From: an uncultured Bacteroidia bacterium
GTDB taxonomy: Bacteria; Bacteroidota; Bacteroidia; NS11-12g; UBA9320
Direction: 5' to 3'
Length of the DNA stretch: 44,079 nucleotides
NCBI GenBank assembly: GCA_905478335.1
Contig: CAJQIC010000031.1
Coordinates: 1 to 44,079 of the forward strand
The notes below the pieces were generated by a model that saw only the letters and a program-made list of their open reading frames with translations, searched no databases and had not been told where the DNA came from. The position numbers and the translations under genes were made by a program. Positions 1 to 8,668 of the stretch are shown one piece after another (positions within the stretch are counted from its first letter, which is position 1; every line of letters starts with the position of its first letter).

Positions 1-841
1 GCAAGAAGGCGCCATAACCCCAAACACACGGTATTCTTGTAACGGTGGATTTCACATTGGTGGATTAACCGTGCGTTGCCATGGTCACGCCCCAAGACCC
101 AATGTGGGTTATGCCATTCAAACGTCGTGTAATGCGTTTTACTGCAACACCTACCGAGAGATATTGCACCAAGACCGCTTCGAAAATATTGAGGAAGGAT
201 ATAACAATTGGAAAAGTTATTTAAACCGAATGGGATTGGGCGACAAACTCGGAACCGATATTAGTGGCGAGAAACCTGGAAACGTGCCGAATGCCAATTA
301 CTTCCATAAAATCCATGGTCAAAACAAATGGAACTATGTCCGCATTATTTCCATGTCGATAGGCCAAGGAGAGTTACTACTTACGCCAATGCAGATGGCC
401 AACATTTCGGCCATGGTGGCCAACCGCGGATACTTTTATACGCCACACTTTATCCGCAGCGATAACGTGCCAGAAGCGTTTACAACCAAACATGAAGTAG
501 GCATAGACGACATACACTTTACCACGGTAGTAAATGGTATGCGCAACGTACTGACCAACGGTACGGGCGCCTACGTACAAATACCCGGCATAGACATTTG
601 TGGCAAAACAGGTACCGTTCAAAACCCACATGGCGAGAACCATAGTATCTTTATTGCCTTTGCACCAAAGGACAACCCAAAAATTGCCATTGCGACGGTT
701 GTTGAAAATGCTGGATACGGATCAACATGGGCAGCTCCAATTTGTACGTTGATGATTGAAAAATACATTAACCGCGATACGGTTAGCCAACGACCTGAGT
801 TGGAGAAAAAGATGATGGAAACGGAAATACCTATACAATAA
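1..841 (+). CDS. mrdA: Penicillin-binding protein 2, C-terminal part (5' truncated by window)
   Basis: Transpeptidase of the elongasome that cross-links peptidoglycan in the periplasm. The frame is open from base 2 into the window edge, so only the last ~279 residues are present; the acylated serine (SxxK) lies upstream. Visible: the SxN motif as Ser-Cys-Asn at visible residues 42-44 and the KTGT motif (Lys at visible residue ~202), followed by HSIFIAFAP, a typical PBP2 sequence. An internal GTG at 71 is not the real start because the family pattern continues upstream of it. One base separates its TAA from the rodA ATG, so the pair is surely co-transcribed, as is normal for PBP2 and its SEDS partner. 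Confidence 0.93.
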   Translation, partial: QEGAITPNTRYSCNGGFHIGGLTVRCHGHAPRPNVGYAIQTSCNAFYCNTYREILHQDRFENIEEGYNNWKSYLNRMGLGDKLGTDISGEKPGNVPNANYFHKIHGQNKWNYVRIISMSIGQGELLLTPMQMANISAMVANRGYFYTPHFIRSDNVPEAFTTKHEVGIDDIHFTTVVNGMRNVLTNGTGAYVQIPGIDICGKTGTVQNPHGENHSIFIAFAPKDNPKIAIATVVENAGYGSTWAAPICTLMIEKYINRDTVSQRPELEKKMMETEIPIQ

Positions 842-842
842 A

Positions 843-2111
843 ATGAGCGAGAAGATATACGGACAATCACGGGTAGATGGGATAACAGTTTTGTTATACC
901 TGTTGCTTGTATTCTGTGGTTTCCTGGCCATCTACTCTTCATCCCATGGATCGGACAATTTCAGTTTCGATTTTTCAACCAAATACGGCAAGCAACTGAT
1001 TTGGATTGTTATCTCTATCACGCTTGGAGCGGTACTCTTTTTAATGGATGTACGCTTTTTTGAGGCCTTCTCTTATGCCTTTTTTATTGCCTGGATGTTA
1101 CTGCTGTTCCTGGTCATATTTTTTGGTAAGGAAGTAAATGGGGCACGATCGTGGTTTGCGATTGGCAGCTTTAGGCTCCAACCCGCCGAATTTGCCAAAC
1201 TGGGTGTAGCCCTGGCCTTATCACGCTATGTAAGCGACATTGATACAGACATGAAAAGCCTGCGCTACCAGTTAATTACAGCCGGTATTATACTGTTGCC
1301 CATTGCCTTAATTGTTTTGCAAGGTGATGCTGGATCAGGATTGGTTTTCTTTTCGTTTATCATGGTGCTATACCGAGAAGGATTGTCGGGGACGATATTG
1401 GTTATCGGCATCATCGCTGTGATTTTAAGTGTGTTGACCTTCGCCTTTGGTTTTATTGCCATTGTGGCGGCGCTCATTATTTTGGGTGGCATCATTACCG
1501 CTTTTATTTACACCAACTCCCGGCAGCTAAAAATATTTTGGCTGGTGATTCTGGCCTGTGTTGGATTTACCAAAGCCGTAGATTTTGGCTTTTCTAATGT
1601 GCTGCAAGAGCATCAGCAAAAAAGAATTTTAGTCATGTTAGGCTTGCTTGAAGACCCTCAAGGATTGGGATATAACGTAAACCAATCGAAGATTGCCATT
1701 GGCTCTGGAGGCTTTTGGGGGAAAGGCTATTTGCAAGGCACACAAACCAAAGGAGACTTTGTACCCGAACAACATACCGATTTCATCTTCACGTCTATCG
1801 GTGAAGAATTTGGTTGGATTGGAAGCACCGTGGTTATCATCATTTTTGTCTTACTCTTTTTAAGGATATCGATGCTCGCAGAGCGTCAAAGAAGCAAGTA
1901 TAGCCGAGTATATGCCTATTGTGTGCTGAGCGTGCTGTTCTTCCATTTTCTGATCAACATTGCCATGACCATTAACCTAGCCCCCGTCATTGGTATTCCC
2001 CTACCCTTCTTTAGCTATGGTGGATCCAGCTTGATTTCGTTTACCGTACTGCTTTTCTTGTTGTTGCGTTTAGACACCAACAGAGAGAATGAATTGGATT
2101 CTGATTATTAG
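843..2111 (+). CDS. rodA: Rod shape-determining protein RodA (SEDS glycosyltransferase)
   Basis: Peptidoglycan polymerase of the SEDS family, integral to the inner membrane, working with PBP2 in side-wall synthesis. The 422-residue product has about ten hydrophobic segments. The family signature lies in the second half: QSKIAIGSGG, GKGYLQGTQT, then FVPEQHTDFIF, whose Asp corresponds to the essential SEDS aspartate, and near the C-terminus IGIPLPFFSYGGSS. It starts one base after the PBP2 stop. Length and motifs are normal. FtsW is the nearest alternative, but pairing with PBP2 favours RodA. Confidence 0.95.
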   Translation: MSEKIYGQSRVDGITVLLYLLLVFCGFLAIYSSSHGSDNFSFDFSTKYGKQLIWIVISITLGAVLFLMDVRFFEAFSYAFFIAWMLLLFLVIFFGKEVNGARSWFAIGSFRLQPAEFAKLGVALALSRYVSDIDTDMKSLRYQLITAGIILLPIALIVLQGDAGSGLVFFSFIMVLYREGLSGTILVIGIIAVILSVLTFAFGFIAIVAALIILGGIITAFIYTNSRQLKIFWLVILACVGFTKAVDFGFSNVLQEHQQKRILVMLGLLEDPQGLGYNVNQSKIAIGSGGFWGKGYLQGTQTKGDFVPEQHTDFIFTSIGEEFGWIGSTVVIIIFVLLFLRISMLAERQRSKYSRVYAYCVLSVLFFHFLINIAMTINLAPVIGIPLPFFSYGGSSLISFTVLLFLLLRLDTNRENELDSDY

Positions 2112-2690
2112 CAGTTAGCTTTTAGCCATTAGCCATTAGCCATTAGGTGTTAGCCATTAGCTGTCGGCCTGTGGCCGAAATGGTGAATGTAAAATTCTAC
2201 TTGTTAAAGTTAATTCTATAAGATTTCGCTTTCTATTTCTTGATTGAAATATGGCGTGCCCCGAACGCTAAAACGCCAATGCACCAAAAGCCAACCGCCA
2301 ACAGCCATTAGCCATTAGCCATTAGCCATTAGGAGTTAGCCATTAGCTGTCGGCCTGCGGCCGAAATGATGAATGTAAAATTCCACATATTAAAGGTAAT
2401 TCTGCAAGATTGCTTTTTCCGTTTCTTGATTGAAATATGGCGTGCCCCTTACGCTAAAACGCCAAAAGCTAACCGCCAACCGCCAAAAGCCATTAGCCAT
2501 TAGCCATTAGGAGTTAGCCATTAGCTGTCGGCCTACGGCCGAAATGGTGAATGTAAAATTCTACTTGTTAAAGTTAATTCTACAAGATTTCGCTTTCTAT
2601 TTCTTGATTGAAATATGGCGTGCCCCGAACGCTAAAACACCAATGCACCAAAAGCTAACCGCCAACCGCCAATAGCCAATAGCCAACCGC
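2112..2690. repeat. Three tandem ~180-bp units with a conserved hairpin, joined by 7-bp word arrays
   Basis: No gene is seen here. Units begin at 2161, 2347 and 2525 (periods 186 and 178 bp). Each opens with a perfect inverted repeat TCGGCC-N3-GGCCGA (2164-2178, 2350-2364, 2528-2542). The stem is identical in all three while the loop is tgt, tgc or tac. A ~110-bp AT-rich body follows, with a second small inverted repeat GCGT-N7-ACGC near its end. Units 1 and 3 are almost identical; unit 2 is more divergent. Linkers are 7-bp arrays: gccatta words directly after the rodA stop, and accgcca, aaagcca and ttagcca words between units. Confidence 0.9.
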
Positions 2691-2731
2691 ACATTCCGTC
2701 AACTTCAATTTAGACTTCAACTTAAACGTAT

Positions 2732-2739
2732 TAACTTTG
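2732..2739 (+). promoter_or_regulatory. Putative -7 box TAACTTTG for the M16 peptidase gene
   Basis: TAACTTTG matches the Bacteroidota sigma-A -7 consensus TAnnTTTG. A TTTAG sequence at 2709-2713 sits where the -33 TTTG is expected (19 bp spacer). It would give a short leader before the ATG at 2779. Consensus match only. Confidence 0.5.
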
Positions 2740-2778
2740 GCTCGACCAAACAAACAACCCACCTTAAACAATATCATT

Positions 2779-5589
2779 ATGAAGTATATCGCATTTGTTT
2801 TATTCGTTGTATCAAGTCTTTTTGTACAAGCCCAAGACTTCACCAACCTCGACAGCAAAGTACCTGTCAACAAAGACGTCACCATTGGAAAATTAGACAA
2901 TGGATTAACCTATTACATCCAGCACAATAAAAAGCCTGAAAACAAGGTAGAATTACGCTTGGTAGTAAACGCTGGTTCGATTCTAGAAACAGAGAAACAA
3001 CGTGGTTTGGCGCATTTCATGGAACACATGAACTTTAATGGCACCAAAAACTTCCAACACAATGAATTGGTAGACTACCTGCAGAGCATTGGTGTAAAAT
3101 TTGGTCAACACCTCAATGCCTATACAAGCTTTGACGAAACGGTTTACATATTACCTATTCCTAGCGACGACAGCGAAAAAGTAGAAAAAGGCTTTGACAT
3201 CCTTGAAGATTGGGCTTTTAACAATTTACTTACGCCTGAAGAGGTGGAAAAAGAACGCGGTGTTGTTTTAGAAGAATTACGCCTTGGTTTAGGTGCCGAT
3301 AAGCGCATGATGGATAAATACCTTCCGTTGTTGATGTACAACTCGCATTATGCAGACCGCTTACCCATCGGACTGAAATCTGTATTGGAAAATTTTGACC
3401 ATTCAGAACTTAAAGACTTTTACACCCAATGGTATCGTCCAAACTTGATGTCGGTCATTGTTGTTGGCGACATCGATGTAGCCACCATGGAGCAGAAAAT
3501 TAAAGACCACTTTGGCAGCTATACCAATCCAAAAAAATACAAAATGCGTCAAGAGTATTTTGTGCCAGATCATGACGAAACCTTTGTAGCCGTTGAGCAC
3601 GACAAAGAAGCTTCTTTCACTCAAGTACAACTTGTATACAAAGACAAGGGCAACCCAAAGAAAGGACATACGCTTGGTCACTACAGACACGACCTGGTTA
3701 AAGCCTTGTTTAACAACATGATCAATGCGAGGCTCAACGAAATAGCCAACAACCCAAATCCGCCATACAACTATGGATATTCTTTCCATGGTAGTGGTTT
3801 CAGCAGAAACAAAGAATCATACCAATCTTACGCCATGACTGACCCAGCAAACCAGTTAAAGGCTTTTGAAACCTTGGTGGTAGAAAACGAACGTGTACGC
3901 CGATTCGGTTTCTTAGAAGCAGAGTTAAGTCGTGCCAAAACCAAACTCTTGTCGATGTATAACCAGATGTATAAGAACCGTGAAAAAACTGAGTCAGGAA
4001 GAATTGTTTGGGAATACGTTAGCCATTTTCTTGAAGGAGAATCAATACCAGGCATAGAATGGGAATATCAAGCCTTCTCTGAGCTATCTAAAGGCATAAC
4101 GCTTCAGGAAGTGAATGCCTTAATCAAAGATTTTATCCATGATGACAACAGGGTGGTTGTATTTACCGGTCCAGAAAACGATGAGAACAAGTACGTAACT
4201 AAGGATGAAATATTAGCTGTGCTTAAAGATGTAAAAACGCAAGAGCTAGAACCTTATAGTGAAGGCATAACAGCCAAGTCGATGATGACTGAATCTCCAA
4301 CACCAGGTAGCATCAAGTCTACCGAAAAGTTGGACCAGCTTGACATGACCAAAATGGTTTTATCGAATGGCATTACGGTATACATGAAGAAAACCGATTT
4401 TAGCGACAACCAGATCTTAATGCGTGCATACAGCCCCGGTGGTTCTTCACTGATTACATCGCACGACGAGTACAACAGTGTAAAACTAGCGTTAAGTGGC
4501 GTAACTCAAGGTGGTTTAAATGGCTTTAGCAAAAACGAAATGGCCAAAATAATGGCTGGCAAACGGGCATCCGTGTCGCCTTTTGTCAACTCAAATTATG
4601 AAGGTTTAAATGGCAGGACTGTAAACAGTGATGTTGAAGAAATGTTCCAGCTCATCTATCTAAACTTTACAGAAATAAACAAAGACCAGGAGGCGTACAA
4701 AGCGTATGTAGACAAGCAGGTAGCCTTTTATGGCAATCTTTTAAATAGACCACAGTATTGGTATATGAACGAAAAAATTAAGGTGCTGTCTAAAAACAAT
4801 CCGCGCTACACCAATACCTTTCCAACGGCAGACGAATATGCTGGTCAAGATTTCGACAAGGCCTACACCTTGTTTACCGAGCGTTTCTCTAATGCCGGAG
4901 ACTTTACCTTCATCTTTGTAGGTTCCATAGACGAAACCCAAATCAAAGAAATGTGCACGAAGTACCTGGCTGGTTTGCCATCCAGTGGTACAACCGAAAC
5001 CTTTGTAAAACACGACTACAAAAAATTGGATGGTAAACAAGAACTGAATTTTTATCGTGGAGCAGACCCAAAAAGTTCTGTAGAGATTTCGTACAGAACA
5101 GAAGCAACGTATGATGCAAAACAAGTCTATTACTTAAAGTGCGCAGGGGAAATATTGACCATCAAACTGGTTGAAAATTTACGTGAAGGCGAAAGCGGTG
5201 TGTATGGTGTAGGTGCGTCTGGATATGCTTCTAAGTATCCTAACGGAACGTACCTATTTAGAATATCATTCCCTTGCGGGCCCGAAAACGTAGACAAGTT
5301 AAAAAAAGCGGCACTAGCTGAGCTAGACAAATTGTTGGCCAACGGTCCTGATCAAAAAGAACTGGATAAAATCAAAGAAGCCCAGAAACTTGAGCTGAAA
5401 GAGAATATGAAGAAAAACCGGTATTGGATCAACCAAATTCAAAACCTGATTTATTACAACCAACCGTTAACCGACATGCTGAACACCGCAGATGCGATTG
5501 AAGCTGTTACTGCTGACGACATCAAAACTGCAGCCAATACATACATTGGCGAGAATGTGGTGATTTCTGTGTTGTATCCGGAGAAGTAG
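2779..5589 (+). CDS. M16 family zinc metallopeptidase, exported (PqqL/insulinase-like)
   Basis: Two-lobed M16 peptidase, 936 residues. Start chosen at ATG 2779 rather than the in-frame codon at 2737: only from 2779 does a clean signal peptide result (MKYIAFVLFVVSSLFVQAQ, cleavage after AQA or AQ). The inverted zinc motif HxxEH is His79-Phe-Met-Glu82-His83, and the downstream Glu is in the ERGVVLEEL stretch. The second M16 repeat (from about residue 510) begins with a similar MTKMVLSNGITVYMK strand but lacks HxxEH, as is usual for the inactive lobe. Probably degrades peptides in the periplasm or at the surface. A TAACTTTG box precedes it. Confidence 0.92.
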   Translation: MKYIAFVLFVVSSLFVQAQDFTNLDSKVPVNKDVTIGKLDNGLTYYIQHNKKPENKVELRLVVNAGSILETEKQRGLAHFMEHMNFNGTKNFQHNELVDYLQSIGVKFGQHLNAYTSFDETVYILPIPSDDSEKVEKGFDILEDWAFNNLLTPEEVEKERGVVLEELRLGLGADKRMMDKYLPLLMYNSHYADRLPIGLKSVLENFDHSELKDFYTQWYRPNLMSVIVVGDIDVATMEQKIKDHFGSYTNPKKYKMRQEYFVPDHDETFVAVEHDKEASFTQVQLVYKDKGNPKKGHTLGHYRHDLVKALFNNMINARLNEIANNPNPPYNYGYSFHGSGFSRNKESYQSYAMTDPANQLKAFETLVVENERVRRFGFLEAELSRAKTKLLSMYNQMYKNREKTESGRIVWEYVSHFLEGESIPGIEWEYQAFSELSKGITLQEVNALIKDFIHDDNRVVVFTGPENDENKYVTKDEILAVLKDVKTQELEPYSEGITAKSMMTESPTPGSIKSTEKLDQLDMTKMVLSNGITVYMKKTDFSDNQILMRAYSPGGSSLITSHDEYNSVKLALSGVTQGGLNGFSKNEMAKIMAGKRASVSPFVNSNYEGLNGRTVNSDVEEMFQLIYLNFTEINKDQEAYKAYVDKQVAFYGNLLNRPQYWYMNEKIKVLSKNNPRYTNTFPTADEYAGQDFDKAYTLFTERFSNAGDFTFIFVGSIDETQIKEMCTKYLAGLPSSGTTETFVKHDYKKLDGKQELNFYRGADPKSSVEISYRTEATYDAKQVYYLKCAGEILTIKLVENLREGESGVYGVGASGYASKYPNGTYLFRISFPCGPENVDKLKKAALAELDKLLANGPDQKELDKIKEAQKLELKENMKKNRYWINQIQNLIYYNQPLTDMLNTADAIEAVTADDIKTAANTYIGENVVISVLYPEK

Positions 5590-5590
5590 T

Positions 5591-5615
5591 CGCAATGCGG
5601 CTGTACCGCCTTGCG
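5591..5615 (+). terminator. Hairpin at the 3' end of the M16 gene, without U-tract
   Basis: CGCAAtGCGG and CCGCcTTGCG pair around a 5-nt loop with one internal mismatch, starting two bases after the stop codon. No T-run follows, so it is a transcript-end or stabilising hairpin at best, not a canonical intrinsic terminator. Confidence 0.35.
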
Positions 5616-5639
5616 AAATGTAGAATGTTGAATGTAGGA

Positions 5640-6049
5640 TGTTAATCGGGTTTTTGAGTTGAGAATTGATAGTTGATAGTTGATAGTTGATAGTTGATAG
5701 TTGAGAATTGATAGTTGATAATTGATAGTTGATAATTGATAATTGATAATTGAAAGTTGAAATTTGAAATTTGAAATTTGAAAGGTCATCATAAATCGTG
5801 CATGAATCAATGCGTGTTGGCCCACCAAAAATGCGGGGGACGCTTAGGGAAAGGTAGAATGTAAAATTCTAAATGTTGAATGTTAATCGGGTTTTTGAGT
5901 TGAGAATTGATAGTTGAGAATTGATAGTTGATAATTGATAATTGATAATTGAAAGTTGAAAGTTGAAATTTGAAATTTGAAATTTGAAAGGTCATCATAA
6001 ATCGTGCATGAATCGATGCGTGTTGGCCCACCAAAAATGCGGGGGACGC
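5640..6049. repeat. Direct repeat pair (204 and 169 bp) containing ordered 7-bp word arrays
   Basis: Copy A is 5640-5843 and copy B 5881-6049. Both start tgttaatcgggtttttgag, continue with 7-bp words of the form nnnTTGA, and end with the same ~75-bp unique tail through gggggacgc. Copy A has 18 words and copy B 13; the 35-bp length difference is exactly five words. The words run in the same order in both copies: gag/gaa, then tag, taa, aag and aat in front of TTGA. The whole 5590-6429 interval separates convergent genes and holds no credible CDS; open frames across it merely translate the repeats. Confidence 0.92.
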
Positions 6050-6113
6050 GCAGGCCTGTGTGGGGGAGCATATTTTTGGGAAGACTTTTTGTTTCGTTTT
6101 TGGTCTCAAAAAT

Positions 6114-6355
6114 GAAAATCGGTTATAGGCTGATAAGCCTAATGGACGATATAGTTCTTGTAGAGTTAAAAACGAAATCCAGTTATAAGGCGGAAGCCCT
6201 AAGCTACGAAAAGCCTTATGTAGATTTCAAGGAAAAATTCAGAAGTCTTGATTTTTTTGTTTCGTTTTTTTATCAAGAAAAAAATGAAAGCCGGGTCAGG
6301 GGTGGCAACCCCTTAAAGAGCAGCAAATGAAATCCAGTTATAGGGCGGAAGCCCT
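6114..6355. repeat. Three copies of a ~28-bp motif ending in a small hairpin
   Basis: Copies at 6114-6141, 6174-6200 and 6329-6355 share GAAATCCAGTTATA followed by a hairpin: TAGGC-N6-GCCTA, AAGGC-GGAA-GCCCT and AGGGC-GGAA-GCCCT. The GGAA loops fit the GNRA tetraloop rule. Another hairpin, AGGGGT-GGCA-ACCCCT, lies at 6298-6313. The stretch gtttcgttttt...atgaaa is also duplicated (about 6090-6118 and 6259-6289). Function unknown. Confidence 0.75.
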
Positions 6356-6385
6356 GAATGCCACGTAGGGTAATTGTGCTAAATG

Positions 6386-6426
6386 AAGCTAAATGCCAAA
6401 AGCTAACCGCCAAAAGCCAAAAGCTA
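6386..6426. repeat. Short 7-bp word array (aaagcta/accgcca/aaagcca)
   Basis: Words aatgcca, aaagcta, accgcca, aaagcca, aaagcta run in register up to the stop codon of the MbnP-like gene at 6430. It is the same word family as the linkers at 2280-2345, 2460-2520 and 2650-2690. Confidence 0.75.
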
Positions 6427-6429
6427 ACA

Positions 6430-7158
6430 TCAATCCAAACTAAACATCGAATCCCAATTCTCTGAGATCATCACCGCAGTAGGACCAGTCATCTGCACAT
6501 CGTTGGTAGTAGAAAGCGAAATTGGATTTGGAGAATGGAAAAAGTCTTCTACATCCATATTAACACCAACCGTGTTTTCGCCAATAAAACCGCGTACATC
6601 CGTTGAAAAATCAAGTTCGATTATACGTGCCGTTTGGTCTGCTCCTGCATAGCCACCGATATGGAAATACACGTTGCCTTCAGTGCCATTCAGCATACTT
6701 TTACCTTCCAGCTTTAAATTGATATACCCCATGGCCATTCCCCAATACATAGGGTCTACAAAGTCGTCGTTCAATTCTCCGTTTGTATTTACAGTAGAAT
6801 CTTCAACGCCTATGGTAAAGCGAATTTTTTTGAATGTTTTGTCTGCTACATCAGCAATAGTCAAGGTCTTATCGCCAGACTTTTCATAGTTAATGAGGTC
6901 CCATTCAGCCACTTCAGTAGCCATGCCATCGGCATCGATTAAATCAATGTGGTTGATGTGGTAATTCAACGTGGTGGGATAAAAACTATCTCCTTGGGCC
7001 GTTGTATACCACGTATTCAATTCGAACGCTGAGGTATTCCACAAGTGCTGAATCGTTATCTCGATAGGTGAATCCGTTTTAACTGGATCTGGGTCGTCGT
7101 CACATCCAGTGACAAACGTTAAGCTGATTAATGCAATAAGTAATTTTTTCATAGTCAT
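6430..7158 (-). CDS. MbnP-like family lipoprotein
   Basis: 242-residue predicted outer-membrane or periplasmic lipoprotein: MTMKKLLIALISLTF then lipobox FVTGC, with Cys near residue 19. The body resembles the MbnP family (copper- and methanobactin-associated proteins): a YHINHIDLIDADG strand, GVEDSTVNTNGELNDDF, MYWGMAMGYINLKLEG and the YFHIGGYAG segment with a conserved His. Start may be the first ATG (7158) or the third codon (7152). It begins four bases after the stop of the upstream membrane-protein gene, so the two are probably co-transcribed. The usual MbnH di-haem partner is not present in the window. Family assignment rests on remembered motifs; metal binding is inferred. Confidence 0.72.
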   Translation of the reverse strand: MTMKKLLIALISLTFVTGCDDDPDPVKTDSPIEITIQHLWNTSAFELNTWYTTAQGDSFYPTTLNYHINHIDLIDADGMATEVAEWDLINYEKSGDKTLTIADVADKTFKKIRFTIGVEDSTVNTNGELNDDFVDPMYWGMAMGYINLKLEGKSMLNGTEGNVYFHIGGYAGADQTARIIELDFSTDVRGFIGENTVGVNMDVEDFFHSPNPISLSTTNDVQMTGPTAVMISENWDSMFSLD

Positions 7159-7162
7159 TCTT

Positions 7163-8650
7163 TTATTCTAAACGTGAAGATCCAATTCTTTCAAATACGT
7201 GAATCTCAAAATTATAATCGTTTAAAGTCTTAAACGGTTTATCTGGGTAAAATGATTTAATCTCTACAAAATCAGGATGTTCCTTTAACATTTCTAACGG
7301 AACATTGCCTTCGTTTGGTCCAAAGTGGCCATCCCAAATCACAATGCTACCCATTGGTGCATAACGATGATCAAAACTCCACAGCTCAATAAAGTGGTCT
7401 GTATCCTTTGGGTCGATATCGGTAAGGATATTAAAATAAGGATACAGAAAGTATTTCATCCTATCGTCGTAATCCTGTTGATTGTACCAATCGGCTGCCT
7501 CGACAAACAATTTCTGTTCATCGCTTATGTCAATAGGATATTTATGACCATATATTTTGATGGGTTCATAAACCACATACCCTGCTACAAGTAGAACAAC
7601 GAACCAAACAATTTGTTGCTTCTTGCCGGTTATGATTTTTGTCATCCAACCAAGTATAACTTCTGCGGCCATAGCCATAATTGGCGCAGCAAGCGGTTCA
7701 ATGACGACCAAAACTCTGGCATAACCACAACTACCCATGGCACCTTTGTACCAAATAAGTGAATGAACAACAAAGTAGAGCGCATAAATGCCTGCGAATA
7801 GGTAAAATGTGATTTGATTGGTTGATAACCGTGGTTGCCGCACATACCGGTATAAAACAAGGCCTAAACCGATTACAAAAAGTGCAAGTCGCGTTTTACC
7901 CATCACGTAAGGCAGTGCTTTTACATAGTGAAGCAATTCGCCACTACCACAGATGTTTTCTTTTTTAATGGTGGATTCAATCTGGTACTTGATGTACGGA
8001 TTGGTGTCGTAGATCCACATGGGGTTTCCTTCTACTGCCCATCCCACAAAATTCATCACCACAGAACCAACGAGTAATAGTCCAAATGCCTTGTAGTTTT
8101 TGAGAATGAACAACAGGTAAAAACCGATTACCGCGATTATGACGTACCCTTCTGATCTGGCAAATGGCAGAAATCCTGCAATCACCGAGGCTGTAATTAT
8201 TTGTTTAGAAACAAAGAAATAAAGCACAATCAACAGCAAAAACGCATTGAGTGGCTCGGTTAGACCCGTTATAGTATTATCGAACCAAATGGGACTTGCG
8301 AGGCACAGTACAAAGGCTAGCCATGCAAATTGGAAATGCATTTTCTTAGCAATAAAAAATGCTAACCATGCTGTTCCAATAAGCAATAGAATATTAAAGA
8401 CAACCACCCCCATCATGCCAAATTGGGCAAATGGTGAGGCTAAGATATTATAGAGCGGTTTCCCCCACTGATCAAGCAAAAGCTCTTTGGGGTGAATCCA
8501 TGAAAAGCGAGAAATGAGATAGTGATTATAACTATCCATTCCACCTTCTACGCCAGGTGAAAGAGATGCGACATAATAAAACCCTAGAAAAGTGAGTACC
8601 GACAAAACTGCCAGAATGATGTACTCAACCTTTCCAATCTTACTATTCAT
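7163..8650 (-). CDS. Multi-spanning membrane protein, GT-C glycosyltransferase-like
   Basis: 495 residues with about ten to twelve hydrophobic segments, an early loop carrying GGMDSYNHYLISRFSWIHP after TM1, and a soluble C-terminal tail (~130 residues). This is the layout of polyprenyl-phosphate-sugar-dependent GT-C mannosyltransferases, with an acidic residue in the first periplasmic loop and sequences such as GLTEPLNAFLL and ARSEGYVI. The substrate cannot be told. It lies 18 bp downstream of pepD and 4 bp upstream of the MbnP-like gene, all on the minus strand. Could instead be a general hypothetical membrane protein. Confidence 0.6.
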   Translation of the reverse strand: MNSKIGKVEYIILAVLSVLTFLGFYYVASLSPGVEGGMDSYNHYLISRFSWIHPKELLLDQWGKPLYNILASPFAQFGMMGVVVFNILLLIGTAWLAFFIAKKMHFQFAWLAFVLCLASPIWFDNTITGLTEPLNAFLLLIVLYFFVSKQIITASVIAGFLPFARSEGYVIIAVIGFYLLFILKNYKAFGLLLVGSVVMNFVGWAVEGNPMWIYDTNPYIKYQIESTIKKENICGSGELLHYVKALPYVMGKTRLALFVIGLGLVLYRYVRQPRLSTNQITFYLFAGIYALYFVVHSLIWYKGAMGSCGYARVLVVIEPLAAPIMAMAAEVILGWMTKIITGKKQQIVWFVVLLVAGYVVYEPIKIYGHKYPIDISDEQKLFVEAADWYNQQDYDDRMKYFLYPYFNILTDIDPKDTDHFIELWSFDHRYAPMGSIVIWDGHFGPNEGNVPLEMLKEHPDFVEIKSFYPDKPFKTLNDYNFEIHVFERIGSSRLE

Positions 8651-8668
8651 ACACTGCCAGTTGTGGCA

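Noticed and set aside
2161-2690. Possible CRISPR array
   Set aside because: Periods of 178-186 bp are far too long, and the sequence between hairpins is itself conserved rather than unique, so there are no spacers.
2737-2778. Upstream in-frame start for the M16 peptidase
   Set aside because: It would add 14 residues before a perfect signal peptide and begins inside the TAACTTTG promoter box.
5454-6109. Minus-strand open frames of 62-124 codons with repeating Asn-Tyr-Gln-Leu-Ser units
   Set aside because: They are translations of the 7-bp arrays (three words make seven codons). They overlap each other in different frames, have no family resemblance and lie in the gene-free repeat block.
6004-6330. 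Plus-strand open frame of 108 codons
   Set aside because: Its start lies in the tail of repeat copy B and it runs through the hairpin repeats. Composition is low-complexity and no family is recognisable.
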